A stretch of 45,642 nucleotides of DNA from Helicobacter mesocricetorum (GTDB taxonomy: Bacteria; Campylobacterota; Campylobacteria; Campylobacterales; Helicobacteraceae), in NCBI RefSeq assembly GCF_900198605.1, contig NZ_FZPJ01000019.1, forward strand, positions 1-45,642, read 5' to 3'. This document shows, in pieces, positions 1 to 9,281 of this stretch; within the stretch, counting starts at the first letter, position 1; every line of letters starts with the position of its first letter. Under the pieces are notes generated by a model that saw nothing but the letters and a program-made list of their open reading frames with translations, was not told the origin of the DNA and did no database searches. A program made the position numbers and the translations under genes.

Positions 1-52
1 TTACTTAAATAAATATAAAATGTGGCTTTAAAAAAGCTGTAATTCCAAATAA

Positions 53-826
53 TTAGGGTTGGTTTAGCCATAGTTTGGCGGTTTCTTTTAATCTCTTTAG
101 ATCATCACTCGCAAAAAAGGTTATTTTTGTAGGGTTTGGGATAGGCTTTAGGGGGTATTCTTTTTGTAAATACTGCATAATGCAATCTCCTGAATGGATT
201 AGGAGGGGTTTGTTGTTAAAATATTTTGCAATGGATTTGGCGATAAGCGGAAAATGTGTGCAACCTAAAATAATCGCATCGGGATTATTTGGGTAATCCT
301 TAAAGTAATAGTGCATAGTAATATCTAATATTTCTCCTTCAAAAATCCCTTCTTCTACTAGTGGGACAAAGAGACTAGTAGCGAGTGCGGATAGATTATG
401 ATAGCCTTGTTTTTGTAGAAGTGTTTGGTAGAGATTGCTTTTTATGGTTGCCTTTGTTCCTAAGATTAGGATTTTAGAATCTTTATCTTTGATAGCATTT
501 TCTAGGGCTAAGATTCCCGGTTTTATCACTCCAATAACAGGGCAAGAAGAGACTTTTTGCATAGCCTCTAATCCATAGGCACTTACGGTATTGCAAGCAA
601 CAATGAGTAAATCAATATGCTCTGTCTTAAAAAACTCTAAAGCTTCTAGGGAGTATTGGACAATTACCTTTTGACTACGATTTCCATAGGGGACTCTAGC
701 GGTATCGCCATAATAAATAATTTCTTCAAAACTTTGAGAATCTATAAGGCTTTTTAAGACACTTAAGCCTCCTGCTCCGCTATCAAAAACGCCAATTCTT
801 TTGGGGGTTGTTTTAATCTTTTGCAC
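53..826 (-). CDS. murI: Glutamate racemase MurI
   Basis: Cytoplasmic cofactor-independent racemase that converts L-glutamate to D-glutamate for peptidoglycan precursors. The 257-residue length is normal for the family. The N-terminal VFDSGAGG motif (about residues 13-20) and the two catalytic cysteines, in VACNT (Cys78) and LGCTHFPL (Cys189), are all visible. The start is GTG at 826, lying inside the last codons of rho, a 14-bp overlap that suggests translational coupling to rho. No separate promoter or strong ribosome-binding site was seen. The end of the gene lies close to the left edge of the window, so what follows downstream cannot be judged. Confidence 0.95.
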   Translation of the reverse strand: MQKIKTTPKRIGVFDSGAGGLSVLKSLIDSQSFEEIIYYGDTARVPYGNRSQKVIVQYSLEALEFFKTEHIDLLIVACNTVSAYGLEAMQKVSSCPVIGVIKPGILALENAIKDKDSKILILGTKATIKSNLYQTLLQKQGYHNLSALATSLFVPLVEEGIFEGEILDITMHYYFKDYPNNPDAIILGCTHFPLIAKSIAKYFNNKPLLIHSGDCIMQYLQKEYPLKPIPNPTKITFFASDDLKRLKETAKLWLNQP

Positions 827-2132
827 TATCGTTCATCATATTTAAAAATTCTTCATTGTCTTTAGACTTTTGCATTTGAGAATAAAGAAAAGTTAGGGCG
901 TCAATTTCGTTATTCATTTGGTGGATAGCATTGCGTAATACCCATACCTTTTGGAGTTTGTCGTGTCCTAAAAGCAACTCTTCTTTTCTTGTGCCACTTT
1001 TTAAAATATCCATTGCGGGGTAGATTCTACGTTCTGAAATATGTCTTGCTAAGACAATCTCGCTATTTCCTGTGCCTTTAAATTCTTCAAAAATTACTTC
1101 ATCCATACGAGATCCTGTTTCAATAAGGGCGGTTGCGATGATGGTTAAAGAGCCTCCTTGTTCGATATTCCTTGCTGCACCAAAAAATCGCTTTGGTTTG
1201 TGAAGTGCATTAGCATCTACACCTCCGCTTAGGACTTTACCACTACTTGGGGTTGCGGTATTATAAGCCCTTGCAAGTCTGGTAATAGAATCTAATAAGA
1301 TGACTACATCTTTGCCTAACTCTACCATTCTTTTAGCCTTTTCTATCACAAGCTCTGCAACGCGTGTATGGTTGTTTGCGGGCATATCAAAGGTAGAGCT
1401 ATAAACCTCTCCTTTTACGCTTCTTTCCATATCTGTTACTTCCTCTGGACGCTCATCGACAAGTAAAACAATGAGTTCGATTTCTGGATGATTATGGGTA
1501 ATTCCATAGGCTAATTCTTTCATAAGCTCTGTTTTTCCTGTCCTTGGGGGTGCTACAATAAGCGCTCTTTGTCCTTTACCAATGGGGGCAAATAAGTCTA
1601 GCATTCTTCCTGTGATTTTGAGGCTATTGTATTCTAAATGGATTTGTTCTGTTGGGAAAAGGGGGGTTAAGTTGTCAAAAAGCGGACGATTTTTCATCTC
1701 ATCGTGGGATTGGTAATTGATAGCTTCTATCTTTAGGAGTGCGTAATATCGTTCTTGGTCTTTTGGGGAGCGGACTTGTCCTGTTACTATATCCCCATTT
1801 CTTAGAGCGAATCTGCGGATTTGGGTGCTACTTACATAGGCATCATTTTGAGAGCCAGAGAAGTTTTCATCAATAGCGCGCAAGAAACCATATCCTTCAG
1901 AAGTGATTTCTAAAATCCCTGTAAAAAGGATAAAGCCTCCTTTGCTCACTTGGGTTTTTAGGATTTCAAAAATCAAGTCTTGGCGCAGAAGCTCTTGGGG
2001 GTTTTCGATACCTAAGGATTTTGCAATATCAGCAAGTTTGTCAATGGGTTTTGCTCGTAAATCTTCTATCGTATAGCCTTCAACGGGTGTATGTGTCCGT
2101 TTTTGTTCTTTTTTGTGTTGATTATCGCTCAT
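813..2132 (-). CDS. rho: Transcription termination factor Rho
   Basis: Hexameric RNA-dependent ATPase that ends transcription at unstructured C-rich RNA. The 439-residue protein has an N-terminal Rho helical region (about 18-65), a cold-shock-like RNA-binding domain (about 66-140, including GFLR and [18 protein letters not shown]) and a RecA-type ATPase core with Walker A (APPRTGKT, about 195-202), Walker B ([16 protein letters not shown]) and the Q/R loops around the segment starting [14 protein letters not shown]. An AAAAAGG ribosome-binding site precedes the ATG. It is the first gene of the rho-murI pair and is divergent from cstA. Confidence 0.97.
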   Translation of the reverse strand: MSDNQHKKEQKRTHTPVEGYTIEDLRAKPIDKLADIAKSLGIENPQELLRQDLIFEILKTQVSKGGFILFTGILEITSEGYGFLRAIDENFSGSQNDAYVSSTQIRRFALRNGDIVTGQVRSPKDQERYYALLKIEAINYQSHDEMKNRPLFDNLTPLFPTEQIHLEYNSLKITGRMLDLFAPIGKGQRALIVAPPRTGKTELMKELAYGITHNHPEIELIVLLVDERPEEVTDMERSVKGEVYSSTFDMPANNHTRVAELVIEKAKRMVELGKDVVILLDSITRLARAYNTATPSSGKVLSGGVDANALHKPKRFFGAARNIEQGGSLTIIATALIETGSRMDEVIFEEFKGTGNSEIVLARHISERRIYPAMDILKSGTRKEELLLGHDKLQKVWVLRNAIHQMNNEIDALTFLYSQMQKSKDNEEFLNMMNDSAKD

Positions 2133-2461
2133 ATAAAACCTTTTTAAAATTGCAAAATTCCTTTAAAGAGATGACAAAAAATCTTGGCTTGTTAAAGAGT
2201 TTTGAGAGAACCATTTAAGATTAGCTGTTTAAGTTTGAAGTTTCCCTTGCTAGTAGTTTTGCAGATGTTACAATAAAGCGGAATTTTAATCTAAAACTTT
2301 ATTCTTGTCAATATTAATAAGGCGATGAGTAGAAAATTAACATATTCTTTATAAAGCTTTGTAGATTCTTTAAATATTGCTAGAAAAATTGACTTTATAA
2401 ACAAAATAAGTTTTAATGCTTGTTTTTATATGACAGAAATTAACTTTAAAAAGGAAGCTTA
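2133..2461. other. Intergenic region between divergent rho and cstA
   Basis: About 330 bases with no supportable coding sequence. It holds the rho ribosome-binding site at its left end, an extended -10 promoter candidate facing cstA at 2266-2274, and the cstA ribosome-binding site (AAGGA near 2451-2455). If the promoter at 2266-2274 is used, the cstA mRNA has a leader of roughly 180 nt. No convincing rho promoter could be picked out by eye. Confidence 0.5.
2247..2274 (+). promoter_or_regulatory. Candidate extended -10 promoter for cstA
   Basis: TGTTACAAT (2266-2274) fits an extended -10 element, TGn plus TACAAT. TTGCTA at 2247-2252 is a weak -35 with a 16-bp spacer. It points toward cstA, whose ATG is about 187 bases downstream. 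Other AT-rich hexamers nearer the gene (for example TATATG near 2427) could also serve, so the assignment is tentative. Confidence 0.4.
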
Positions 2462-4627
2462 ATGACTAAAGGTTTAAGTATGATTTTGTGGGCTGTTATA
2501 GCCATTATAGGAGCTTATAGCTTTGGAGTGTTGGCACTTCATAGCGGAGAGAGTATTTCGGCGGTTTGGCTAGTGGTAGCTGCGGTGTGTATTTATGTGA
2601 TTGGGTATAGATTTTATTCTAAATATATTGCTTATAAGGTTTTGGAGCTAGATGATAATCGTGCTACACCAGCGGTGGTGAATAATGATGGAAGAGATTT
2701 TGTCCCTACCAATAAAGTGGTGCTTTTTGGGCATCATTTCGCTGCTATTGCGGGAGCTGGTCCTCTTGTAGGTCCAATCCTTGCTGCACAAATGGGGTAT
2801 TTACCTAGTATGATTTGGATTGTTGTAGGTGTTGTATTAGCTGGGGCAGTGCATGATTTTACCGTGCTTTTTATCTCTATGCGTAGGAATGGTAAATCTT
2901 TAGGAGAAATCATTAAGCTAGAGCTTGGTAATGGAGTAGGGAGCATTGCTATGATTGGGATTTTAGGCATTATGATGCTTATTATTGCGATTTTATCTCT
3001 TGTTGTCGTGAATGCCTTAGCTGAATCACCTTGGGGACTATTTACGATTGCTATGACTATTCCTATTGCGATTTATATGGGGATTCATATGCGATTTTTG
3101 CGTCCGGGAAAAATTGGAGAAGCAAGTATTATAGGCTTTGTATTACTCATCTTAGCCCTTATTTATGGGAGAGAAGTCGCAGCAAGTCCTACTTTAAGCC
3201 AGTTTTTTACTCTAAGTCCTGTTACTTTAACCTATGTGATTATTGTTTATGGCTTTGTTGCTGCTATTTTACCTGTATGGTTTTTGCTTGCTCCTCGTGA
3301 TTATTTAAGCACCTTTTTAAAAATCGGTGTGATTGTGCTTATGGCTGCTGGGATTTTGGTGGTTGCTCCAGAGGTTCAGTTTAAAAGCATAACGAAATTT
3401 GTTGATGGAAGCGGTCCTGTTTTTAGCGGCGAATTGTTCCCTTTTTTGTTTATTACTATTGCTTGTGGGGCTATTAGTGGATTCCACGCACTTATTTCAA
3501 GTGGAACAACACCAAAAATGCTTGAGAGGGAATCACACGCTAGAGCTGTTGGTTATGGGGCAATGATTATGGAATCTGCCGTAGCGGTAATGGCATTGAT
3601 AGCAGCGGTGATTTTAACTCCGGGATTGTATTTTTCTCTTAATGTTGCTCCAGCGACACTTGGGACAGCGGGTTTTTATGAGGGTGGAGTCTTAAAAGAT
3701 GCTGCTCTTGCGGCACAGGTAGCGGCGCAAACCATTAGTAGCTGGGGATTTGTGATTACTCCGCAAGAGATTTTAAACACCGCAGAAGAAATTGGTGAAA
3801 TAAGTATTTTAAGCAAAACAGGAGGCGCGCCAACTTTTGCTGTTGGTTTGGCTACTATTATTTCGCAAGTTCCGCTTTTTAGTCAAGGTTCTATGGCGTT
3901 TTGGTATCATTTTGCTATTTTGTTTGAAGCACTTTTTATTTTAACCGCTGTGGATGCAGGGACAAGGGCTGCAAGGTTTATGGTGCAAGATATATTGGGG
4001 AATATCTATAAGCCTTTTGGGAATATTCAATCAATGTTTTATGGGATTGTTGCGACTTTTATTTGCGTGGTTCTTTGGGGTTATATTCTTTATCAAGGAG
4101 TAACAGACCCACAAGGTGGGATTAAATCCCTTTGGACGCTCTTTGGGGTGTCTAACCAAATGCTTGCTGGAATGGCTCTCCTTGCGGTGGTGGTTGTGCT
4201 TTTTAAAATGGATAAAATTAAGCAATCTTGGGTTGTGATTGTGCCTGTAACTTGGGTTTTGGTAAGCACTTTATATGCAGGGACATTAAAACTACTTCCT
4301 GCTAATGGAGAGAGGATTCACGATTCTGTTAGCCATATCGCAATTTGGCAAAACAATAGCGCAAAAGCAGAGGCAAAAATGCTTGAAGCAATGGCGCAAA
4401 CTGATGAAGCCTTAGCTACTAAACTTACAAAAGAAGCGCAAAGACTTTCAAAGATTGCCAATAATAATCTTTTAAATGCTATTCTTTGTGTGTTTTTTAT
4501 GTTTGTAACCTTGCTTGTTTTGGTGCAGACAATAAGGATTTGTTGGCAGTGTTGTAATAGGCAAAAAACTATTCCATTAGCAGAATATCCTTATAAAAAG
4601 GCAAGTGATTATGAGGGGGCTATTTAA
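2462..4627 (+). CDS. cstA: CstA family carbon-starvation transporter
   Basis: Large inner-membrane permease of 721 residues with many hydrophobic segments, the normal size for CstA/BtsT. Conserved family stretches are visible: the FGHHFAAIAGAGPLVGP region near residues 88-104, VHDFTVLFISMRRNGKSLG, and GFHALISSGTTPKM in the middle. CstA was first described as a peptide-uptake protein in E. coli and Campylobacter, and family members are now also linked to pyruvate uptake, so the substrate here is open. AAGGA precedes the ATG. The stop codon overlaps the start of the small YbdD-like gene (TAATG), the usual pairing for this family. Confidence 0.94.
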   Translation: MTKGLSMILWAVIAIIGAYSFGVLALHSGESISAVWLVVAAVCIYVIGYRFYSKYIAYKVLELDDNRATPAVVNNDGRDFVPTNKVVLFGHHFAAIAGAGPLVGPILAAQMGYLPSMIWIVVGVVLAGAVHDFTVLFISMRRNGKSLGEIIKLELGNGVGSIAMIGILGIMMLIIAILSLVVVNALAESPWGLFTIAMTIPIAIYMGIHMRFLRPGKIGEASIIGFVLLILALIYGREVAASPTLSQFFTLSPVTLTYVIIVYGFVAAILPVWFLLAPRDYLSTFLKIGVIVLMAAGILVVAPEVQFKSITKFVDGSGPVFSGELFPFLFITIACGAISGFHALISSGTTPKMLERESHARAVGYGAMIMESAVAVMALIAAVILTPGLYFSLNVAPATLGTAGFYEGGVLKDAALAAQVAAQTISSWGFVITPQEILNTAEEIGEISILSKTGGAPTFAVGLATIISQVPLFSQGSMAFWYHFAILFEALFILTAVDAGTRAARFMVQDILGNIYKPFGNIQSMFYGIVATFICVVLWGYILYQGVTDPQGGIKSLWTLFGVSNQMLAGMALLAVVVVLFKMDKIKQSWVVIVPVTWVLVSTLYAGTLKLLPANGERIHDSVSHIAIWQNNSAKAEAKMLEAMAQTDEALATKLTKEAQRLSKIANNNLLNAILCVFFMFVTLLVLVQTIRICWQCCNRQKTIPLAEYPYKKASDYEGAI

Positions 4628-4842
4628 TGAATGGGTTATTAAAGGCTATAAGCTTTATAAAAAAAATCTATCAAAAATCCGATAGATTTTTGTATTTACT
4701 CGTTGGGCTACCAAGTTATGATAAGTATAAAGAGTATATGTCTAGACATCGTCCTAATGAAACTATTAAAACACAAGAAGAGTTTTTTAAAGAGGCTATG
4801 GATAATAAATATGGCTCTAAGGGCAATCCTAAGTGTTGTTAA
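4627..4842 (+). CDS. YbdD/YjiX family small protein (CstA partner)
   Basis: A 71-residue protein of the short YbdD/YjiX (DUF466) family, which occurs beside CstA/BtsT transporters. Family features visible are the tyrosine-rich LVGLPSYDKYKEYMSRHRPNE core (residues about 27-46, reported here only in outline) and the GSKGNPKCC tail, resembling the family's usual G..PRCC ending. The start overlaps the cstA stop by one base, indicating translational coupling. A perfect 11-bp inverted repeat lies at 4662-4691 within the first third of the gene. The molecular role is not settled; co-function with the transporter is inferred from conserved pairing. Confidence 0.85.
   Translation: MNGLLKAISFIKKIYQKSDRFLYLLVGLPSYDKYKEYMSRHRPNETIKTQEEFFKEAMDNKYGSKGNPKCC
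4662..4691 (+). repeat. Perfect 11-bp inverted repeat inside ybdD-like gene
   Basis: AAAAATCTATC (4662-4672) and GATAGATTTTT (4681-4691) are exact reverse complements around an 8-base loop, and the right arm runs into further T-rich sequence. In RNA this is a hairpin with a U-rich end, terminator-like but poor in GC pairs. It starts about 35 bases after the ybdD-like ATG, inside coding sequence. Confidence 0.6.
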
Positions 4843-4893
4843 GAAAAACGCGATAAGTTTATCGATACCTAAAAGTTATTCTTGCACTTAGGG

Positions 4894-6150
4894 TTATTCT
4901 TGCACTTGTGGTGTTTGTGTGATTCTTTCTATTTCTGCAATGGCTTGTATGATGCCATATCGGTTTAAGATTACATTGCTTCTAGCTTTGGTTAGGAGCA
5001 ATTCTGCATCTAAAAAGTTACTCGTGCTTTCAATCCTTGCTTTGTAACGATTTTGTGAGATTCTATAATTTTCTTCAGCTTGTTGGAGTGCTACAAGAGA
5101 GATTTCATAAGCGTTTAGAGCAAGATTATAAACTTCTAGGCTCTTAAAAAGCTGTAAATCCAAATTTTCTATGAGTGTAATTCTTTGAGATTGAAAGGCT
5201 AGTTTGTTGATTTTAGAGGATTCTAAGAGATATTTATCCTTAAAGCCGTTAAAAAGGTTAAGATTGACTTGTAATTCTAAGGAAGTTTCTTCTTTGTAAG
5301 TGCCGTTTTTTCCTATTAGTCGGTAATTATCCCCATAATTGGTATATTTTCCTATAAGGTCAATATCGGGTAAGAAATTCCCTTTATTGCTTTTGATAAG
5401 ATAATCTTTGCTTTGGATAACCTTATCTAAATAGAGCAATTCCGAACGCTTTTGATACATAAGGTTTTGTAGTGCGTTAGGATTAAACTTTGGTTTATGG
5501 AGCTTTAGCTCTATAAGCTCTTTTGGGTTGATATTTATCCTTGTGTAATGTTCCAGTGTTTTTGTAAAATATGCTAAATCACTCTTTGCGCTTAAGAGTG
5601 TTTGTGTGGCGTTTTTTAGCTCTACTTCTACCTTTAATAAATCATTTTTGGGGATTAATCCTACCTTATAAAACTCTGCATTTTCTCTTCTTTGTTCTTC
5701 TAGGAGTGCTTTAGATTGCTCTGCTATGAGGACATTTTGGCTTTGACGTAAAACATTAATATAAGCTGTTTTAACCTGTAAAATAATATCTTCTTTGATG
5801 GATTGTAATTGGTGTTCTTGCGCTTGATAGAGAGTATAACTGCTAGAGAGGGTGAAAATATCACTTAATCCATTAAAAAGATTGTATTGAATATCACTCC
5901 CAAAGCTTCCAGAGGACTTTTTGCCTCTTTGGTTTAGGTGATTACTTTGATTTGTGGTGTAATTTACATTAATAGAGGGATAAAAAGGGCTTTGGTTTTT
6001 TTGGTAGCTATATTGCATTTCTTTTAAAAGATATTCTTGTTCTTTAATGCTGTGATTGGCATTTAGGGTTAATTCTATGGCTTCTTGTAGTGTTAATGCG
6101 TAACTAAGCTGCAAAAGACTGATAAGGGGCAAGAGTATTTTATGAAACAT
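4894..6150 (-). CDS. TolC-family outer-membrane efflux protein
   Basis: A 418-residue outer-membrane channel of the TolC/OEP type. It begins with a hydrophobic signal peptide (about residues 1-18, ending near SYALTLQEAI) and has two long helical repeats typical of the family, the first opening with LTLQEAIELTLNANHS. It should form the outer-membrane exit duct of the adjacent RND pump. It is the last gene of the adaptor-pump-channel operon and starts 11 bases before the end of the pump gene. H. pylori carries several comparable systems (hef clusters); this one cannot be matched to a specific one from sequence alone. Confidence 0.9.
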   Translation of the reverse strand: MFHKILLPLISLLQLSYALTLQEAIELTLNANHSIKEQEYLLKEMQYSYQKNQSPFYPSINVNYTTNQSNHLNQRGKKSSGSFGSDIQYNLFNGLSDIFTLSSSYTLYQAQEHQLQSIKEDIILQVKTAYINVLRQSQNVLIAEQSKALLEEQRRENAEFYKVGLIPKNDLLKVEVELKNATQTLLSAKSDLAYFTKTLEHYTRININPKELIELKLHKPKFNPNALQNLMYQKRSELLYLDKVIQSKDYLIKSNKGNFLPDIDLIGKYTNYGDNYRLIGKNGTYKEETSLELQVNLNLFNGFKDKYLLESSKINKLAFQSQRITLIENLDLQLFKSLEVYNLALNAYEISLVALQQAEENYRISQNRYKARIESTSNFLDAELLLTKARSNVILNRYGIIQAIAEIERITQTPQVQE

Positions 6151-9100
6151 ATTTTTTCTCTTTTGTGATAAAAAAAGATAAAAGGCAGGGGATAAGGAAA
6201 ATAGTTAAAAAGGTAGATAATGCTAATCCTCCTAAAATTACCGCTCCAAGTCCCCGATAGATTTCACTTCCGGCTCCGGGAGCTAGAACTAAGGGAAGCA
6301 TACCAAAAATTGAAGTAAGGGAACTCATATAAATAGGTCGAATTCTTACTCTTGTAGCCTCAATAATAGCTGTTTGATAATCCATTCCATAAAGCCTAAT
6401 ATTATATAACGATTGATAGACGATTAAAATAGCATTATTGACAACAATCCCCACTAAAATAATAAAACCAAGCATTGTAAGAACATCTAAGTTTTGCTCT
6501 ATTAAAAAGGTATCAACAAACCACAATCCTAAAACTCCTCCACTTAGTGCTAAAGGGATACTAAAGAGTATGATAAAAGGATAAATAAAGTCCTCATATA
6601 AGGCTGCCATTAAAAGATAAATAATAAAAATAGCAAGGATGAATCCACCCTCTAAAGCTCTGCTTATTTTTGTGAGCTGGTTGGCATTCCCACCAAGTGT
6701 TAGTTGGTTTTCACCTAAAGAGCCATTGTTTTTGAGCTTTGTTAAAATCTCATTTTCTATTTTGTCTATGGCTTCTTCAAGTGTGATGTCTTTTGGTGGA
6801 TTGACTTGCAGGGTTATGGTTCGGTTTGTTTCTAAATGCCTAATGGTATTAATGCCATATTCAAGCTTCTGTAAGGCAAGTGAAGAGAGTGGCAATATCC
6901 CTCCATCTGGTGTATAGATAAAAGCACGATAAAGTTCTTCTGGAGAGGTTATTTGAGATTGTTGGGTTTTTAAGATTAAATCTATGTTTTCTCTACCTTC
7001 TTCTTTGTATTCAGAGATTTTTCTGCCATCCATTAAAACATCTAATGCGATACCAAAACTTCTTGCGTCTAAGCCTACGGCTTTTAATCTATCATTATTG
7101 GGGTAGAGATTAAATTCGGGATAAAGTAGCTCTAAACTTGGAAAGGGTCTTGTTTGTGTCTGTGTTCCAAAGGTTTCAAAAATAATTTTTTGTAATTCTA
7201 GGGCGGTTGTTATGAGGGATTCTAAATTGTTTCCGCTGATATTTACATCAATACTTCTTCCTGCTCCTGCTCTTCTTTCAAAAATACCTATTTGTGAAGT
7301 ATTGCCTGTGATACCCGGGATTGTTGCAATACAATCTTTTGCTAAGGGGATAAGTTCTGTGGCTCTTGTAGTCTCTGTTGAACGCATTCCAAAGAGCATA
7401 TTAGATTCACTGCCTAAGTAGAATATATTATGAATAGGGGGCATTGTTTCATTCCCTTGAAATCCCTCTTCTTTCAAATAAGGCTGCATACACGCAAAAA
7501 TCATTTCGCCAATCCTTTGACGCTCATTATAAGAAAGCCCCGGAGGTGGGTTTAGAGTGCTTAGGATGAAGTTTTGGTTACCTTGTGGGAGGTATTCCAT
7601 TTTGGGGAATAAAAAATAACTAAAAACAAGGGGTAGGGAGGTTAGGCTAAGGATTGTAAAAACTTTGCTTTTAGTGTTTTGAAGGGATTTTTTCACAAAA
7701 AACATAATAATAACTGCACATTTATTGCCAAAGTCTTGGAAAAATGCGGAGATATTTCTTAAGGGTTTAAGAGAGATTATTTTTAGCTTTGGGCTTATTT
7801 TGTGTATTTGGTAGCATAAGGTTGGAATCACAATTATAGATACAAAAAGAGAGAAAGCAACAGCACTGCTTGCAGCAAGGGCAATATCTCTAAAGAGTTG
7901 TCCAGCTTCTTCTTGTATTCTAATAATAGGGATAAAGATAGCAATAGTGGTAAGCACAGATGCGATTAATCCCCCAATAACCTCTAGTGTGCCATCGTTG
8001 ATAGCTTTAAAAAGGGGTTTGCCCATTTTGGTGTGTCTATCAATGCTTTCTAATACGACAATAGAAGAATCTACGAGCATACCTACGGCAAAAGAGATTC
8101 CCGCTAAAGAGACGACATTTAGGGTTCTATCAAGGGCTGCCATAATGATAAAAGTCCCAAAAATGCTTAGTGGTATGGAGAGTGCGATAATAAAGGTAGA
8201 GGTGAGTGAGCGCAGGAATATAAGGAGGATTCCACAAGCTAGAAAGGCTCCTATGAAAATGTTTTGTTGCACTAAATCAATTGCTTGTTGGATATAGCCC
8301 CTTTGGTCATACATCCATTCTAATTTTAGATGTTCTTTGGCTAAGATTCCTGCATTGAGATTGAAAAACACTTTTTCTATGCGATTTGTTAAATCTAGCA
8401 CATTGGCATCAGCTGTTGGTTTGATAAAGATGCTTAAAGCTTCCTTGCCATTATAAAGCGATGCGGTAGTTTTTGTGCTATAACCCTCTTTAATCTCTGC
8501 AATATCTTTGATTTTTATACGTTTTAAGCCATCACTCCAAAGAATGGTTTCAGCAATCATTTCTGGGGTTTTGTATTCGGCGTTTGTGCGGATTCTATAA
8601 GACTTTCTCCCATAATTCATTATTCCAGCGGAGATATTGACATTTTCTCTCTCTAAAGTATTGATAATAGAATCAATGCTTAACTTATAAGCAGCTAATT
8701 TTTGATAATCTAAGATGATGTGCATTTCTCTATTGTCTCCACTAGGGAAGAATACTTCTGCGACACCCTCTATTCTCTCGAAGTGTTGAATGATTTGCTC
8801 ATTAAAAAAGGTTCGGTATTGGCGGATATTTTTATTGCTATCTAAACTAATTAACATCATACGCACTATCGGTGAGGTATCCTCTCCTGTGGCGCGTATG
8901 ATGGGTTTATCTATATTATCAGGGTATCCCTTGATTTCATTGAGTTTGTTGCCAACCTCTAGGAGGGCTTGTGTTAAATTTGTCCCAATGCTAAATTCTA
9001 AGGCAATAGAGGCTCTGCCATTGCGGGATTGGGAATATAGACTTACTAAATTATCAATCCCTTTAAGGGCTTGTTCTTGCCTTTGGGTGATTTCTCTTTC

Positions 9101-9271
9101 TATCTCATAAGGTGTTGCACCACTCCAAGTTGTCTGGATAGAAATAATGGGGCGCATAACTTTTGGCGTTAATTGGTAGGGCAAAGATTTAAGGCTTAAG
9201 ATACCAAAGAGTGCGATTAAAATCATTAAAACAATGATGACAATAGGTCGTTTAATGAGTGTTTTTATCAT
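6140..9271 (-). CDS. RND-family efflux pump, inner-membrane transporter
   Basis: A 1043-residue proton-driven transporter of the AcrB/MexB (HAE1-like) type. It has the normal size and the repeated plan: a first membrane helix near residues 10-30, a large periplasmic domain, a cluster of membrane helices around 330-545, a second periplasmic domain and a final helix cluster around 865-1035. The family stretch GMLVDSSIVVLE, carrying an acidic residue of the proton relay in membrane helix 4, is present near residue 395. It is likely a drug or bile-compound exporter, which is inference. The adaptor gene lies 10 bases upstream and the channel gene overlaps its end. Confidence 0.93.
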   Translation of the reverse strand: MIKTLIKRPIVIIVLMILIALFGILSLKSLPYQLTPKVMRPIISIQTTWSGATPYEIEREITQRQEQALKGIDNLVSLYSQSRNGRASIALEFSIGTNLTQALLEVGNKLNEIKGYPDNIDKPIIRATGEDTSPIVRMMLISLDSNKNIRQYRTFFNEQIIQHFERIEGVAEVFFPSGDNREMHIILDYQKLAAYKLSIDSIINTLERENVNISAGIMNYGRKSYRIRTNAEYKTPEMIAETILWSDGLKRIKIKDIAEIKEGYSTKTTASLYNGKEALSIFIKPTADANVLDLTNRIEKVFFNLNAGILAKEHLKLEWMYDQRGYIQQAIDLVQQNIFIGAFLACGILLIFLRSLTSTFIIALSIPLSIFGTFIIMAALDRTLNVVSLAGISFAVGMLVDSSIVVLESIDRHTKMGKPLFKAINDGTLEVIGGLIASVLTTIAIFIPIIRIQEEAGQLFRDIALAASSAVAFSLFVSIIVIPTLCYQIHKISPKLKIISLKPLRNISAFFQDFGNKCAVIIMFFVKKSLQNTKSKVFTILSLTSLPLVFSYFLFPKMEYLPQGNQNFILSTLNPPPGLSYNERQRIGEMIFACMQPYLKEEGFQGNETMPPIHNIFYLGSESNMLFGMRSTETTRATELIPLAKDCIATIPGITGNTSQIGIFERRAGAGRSIDVNISGNNLESLITTALELQKIIFETFGTQTQTRPFPSLELLYPEFNLYPNNDRLKAVGLDARSFGIALDVLMDGRKISEYKEEGRENIDLILKTQQSQITSPEELYRAFIYTPDGGILPLSSLALQKLEYGINTIRHLETNRTITLQVNPPKDITLEEAIDKIENEILTKLKNNGSLGENQLTLGGNANQLTKISRALEGGFILAIFIIYLLMAALYEDFIYPFIILFSIPLALSGGVLGLWFVDTFLIEQNLDVLTMLGFIILVGIVVNNAILIVYQSLYNIRLYGMDYQTAIIEATRVRIRPIYMSSLTSIFGMLPLVLAPGAGSEIYRGLGAVILGGLALSTFLTIFLIPCLLSFFITKEKKYVS

Positions 9272-9281
9272 AAGGATTCCA

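Noticed and set aside
6639-9110. Several open frames on the plus strand across the RND pump gene
   Set aside because: They are antisense shadows of a fully conserved 1043-residue pump and have no ribosome-binding sites or family features.
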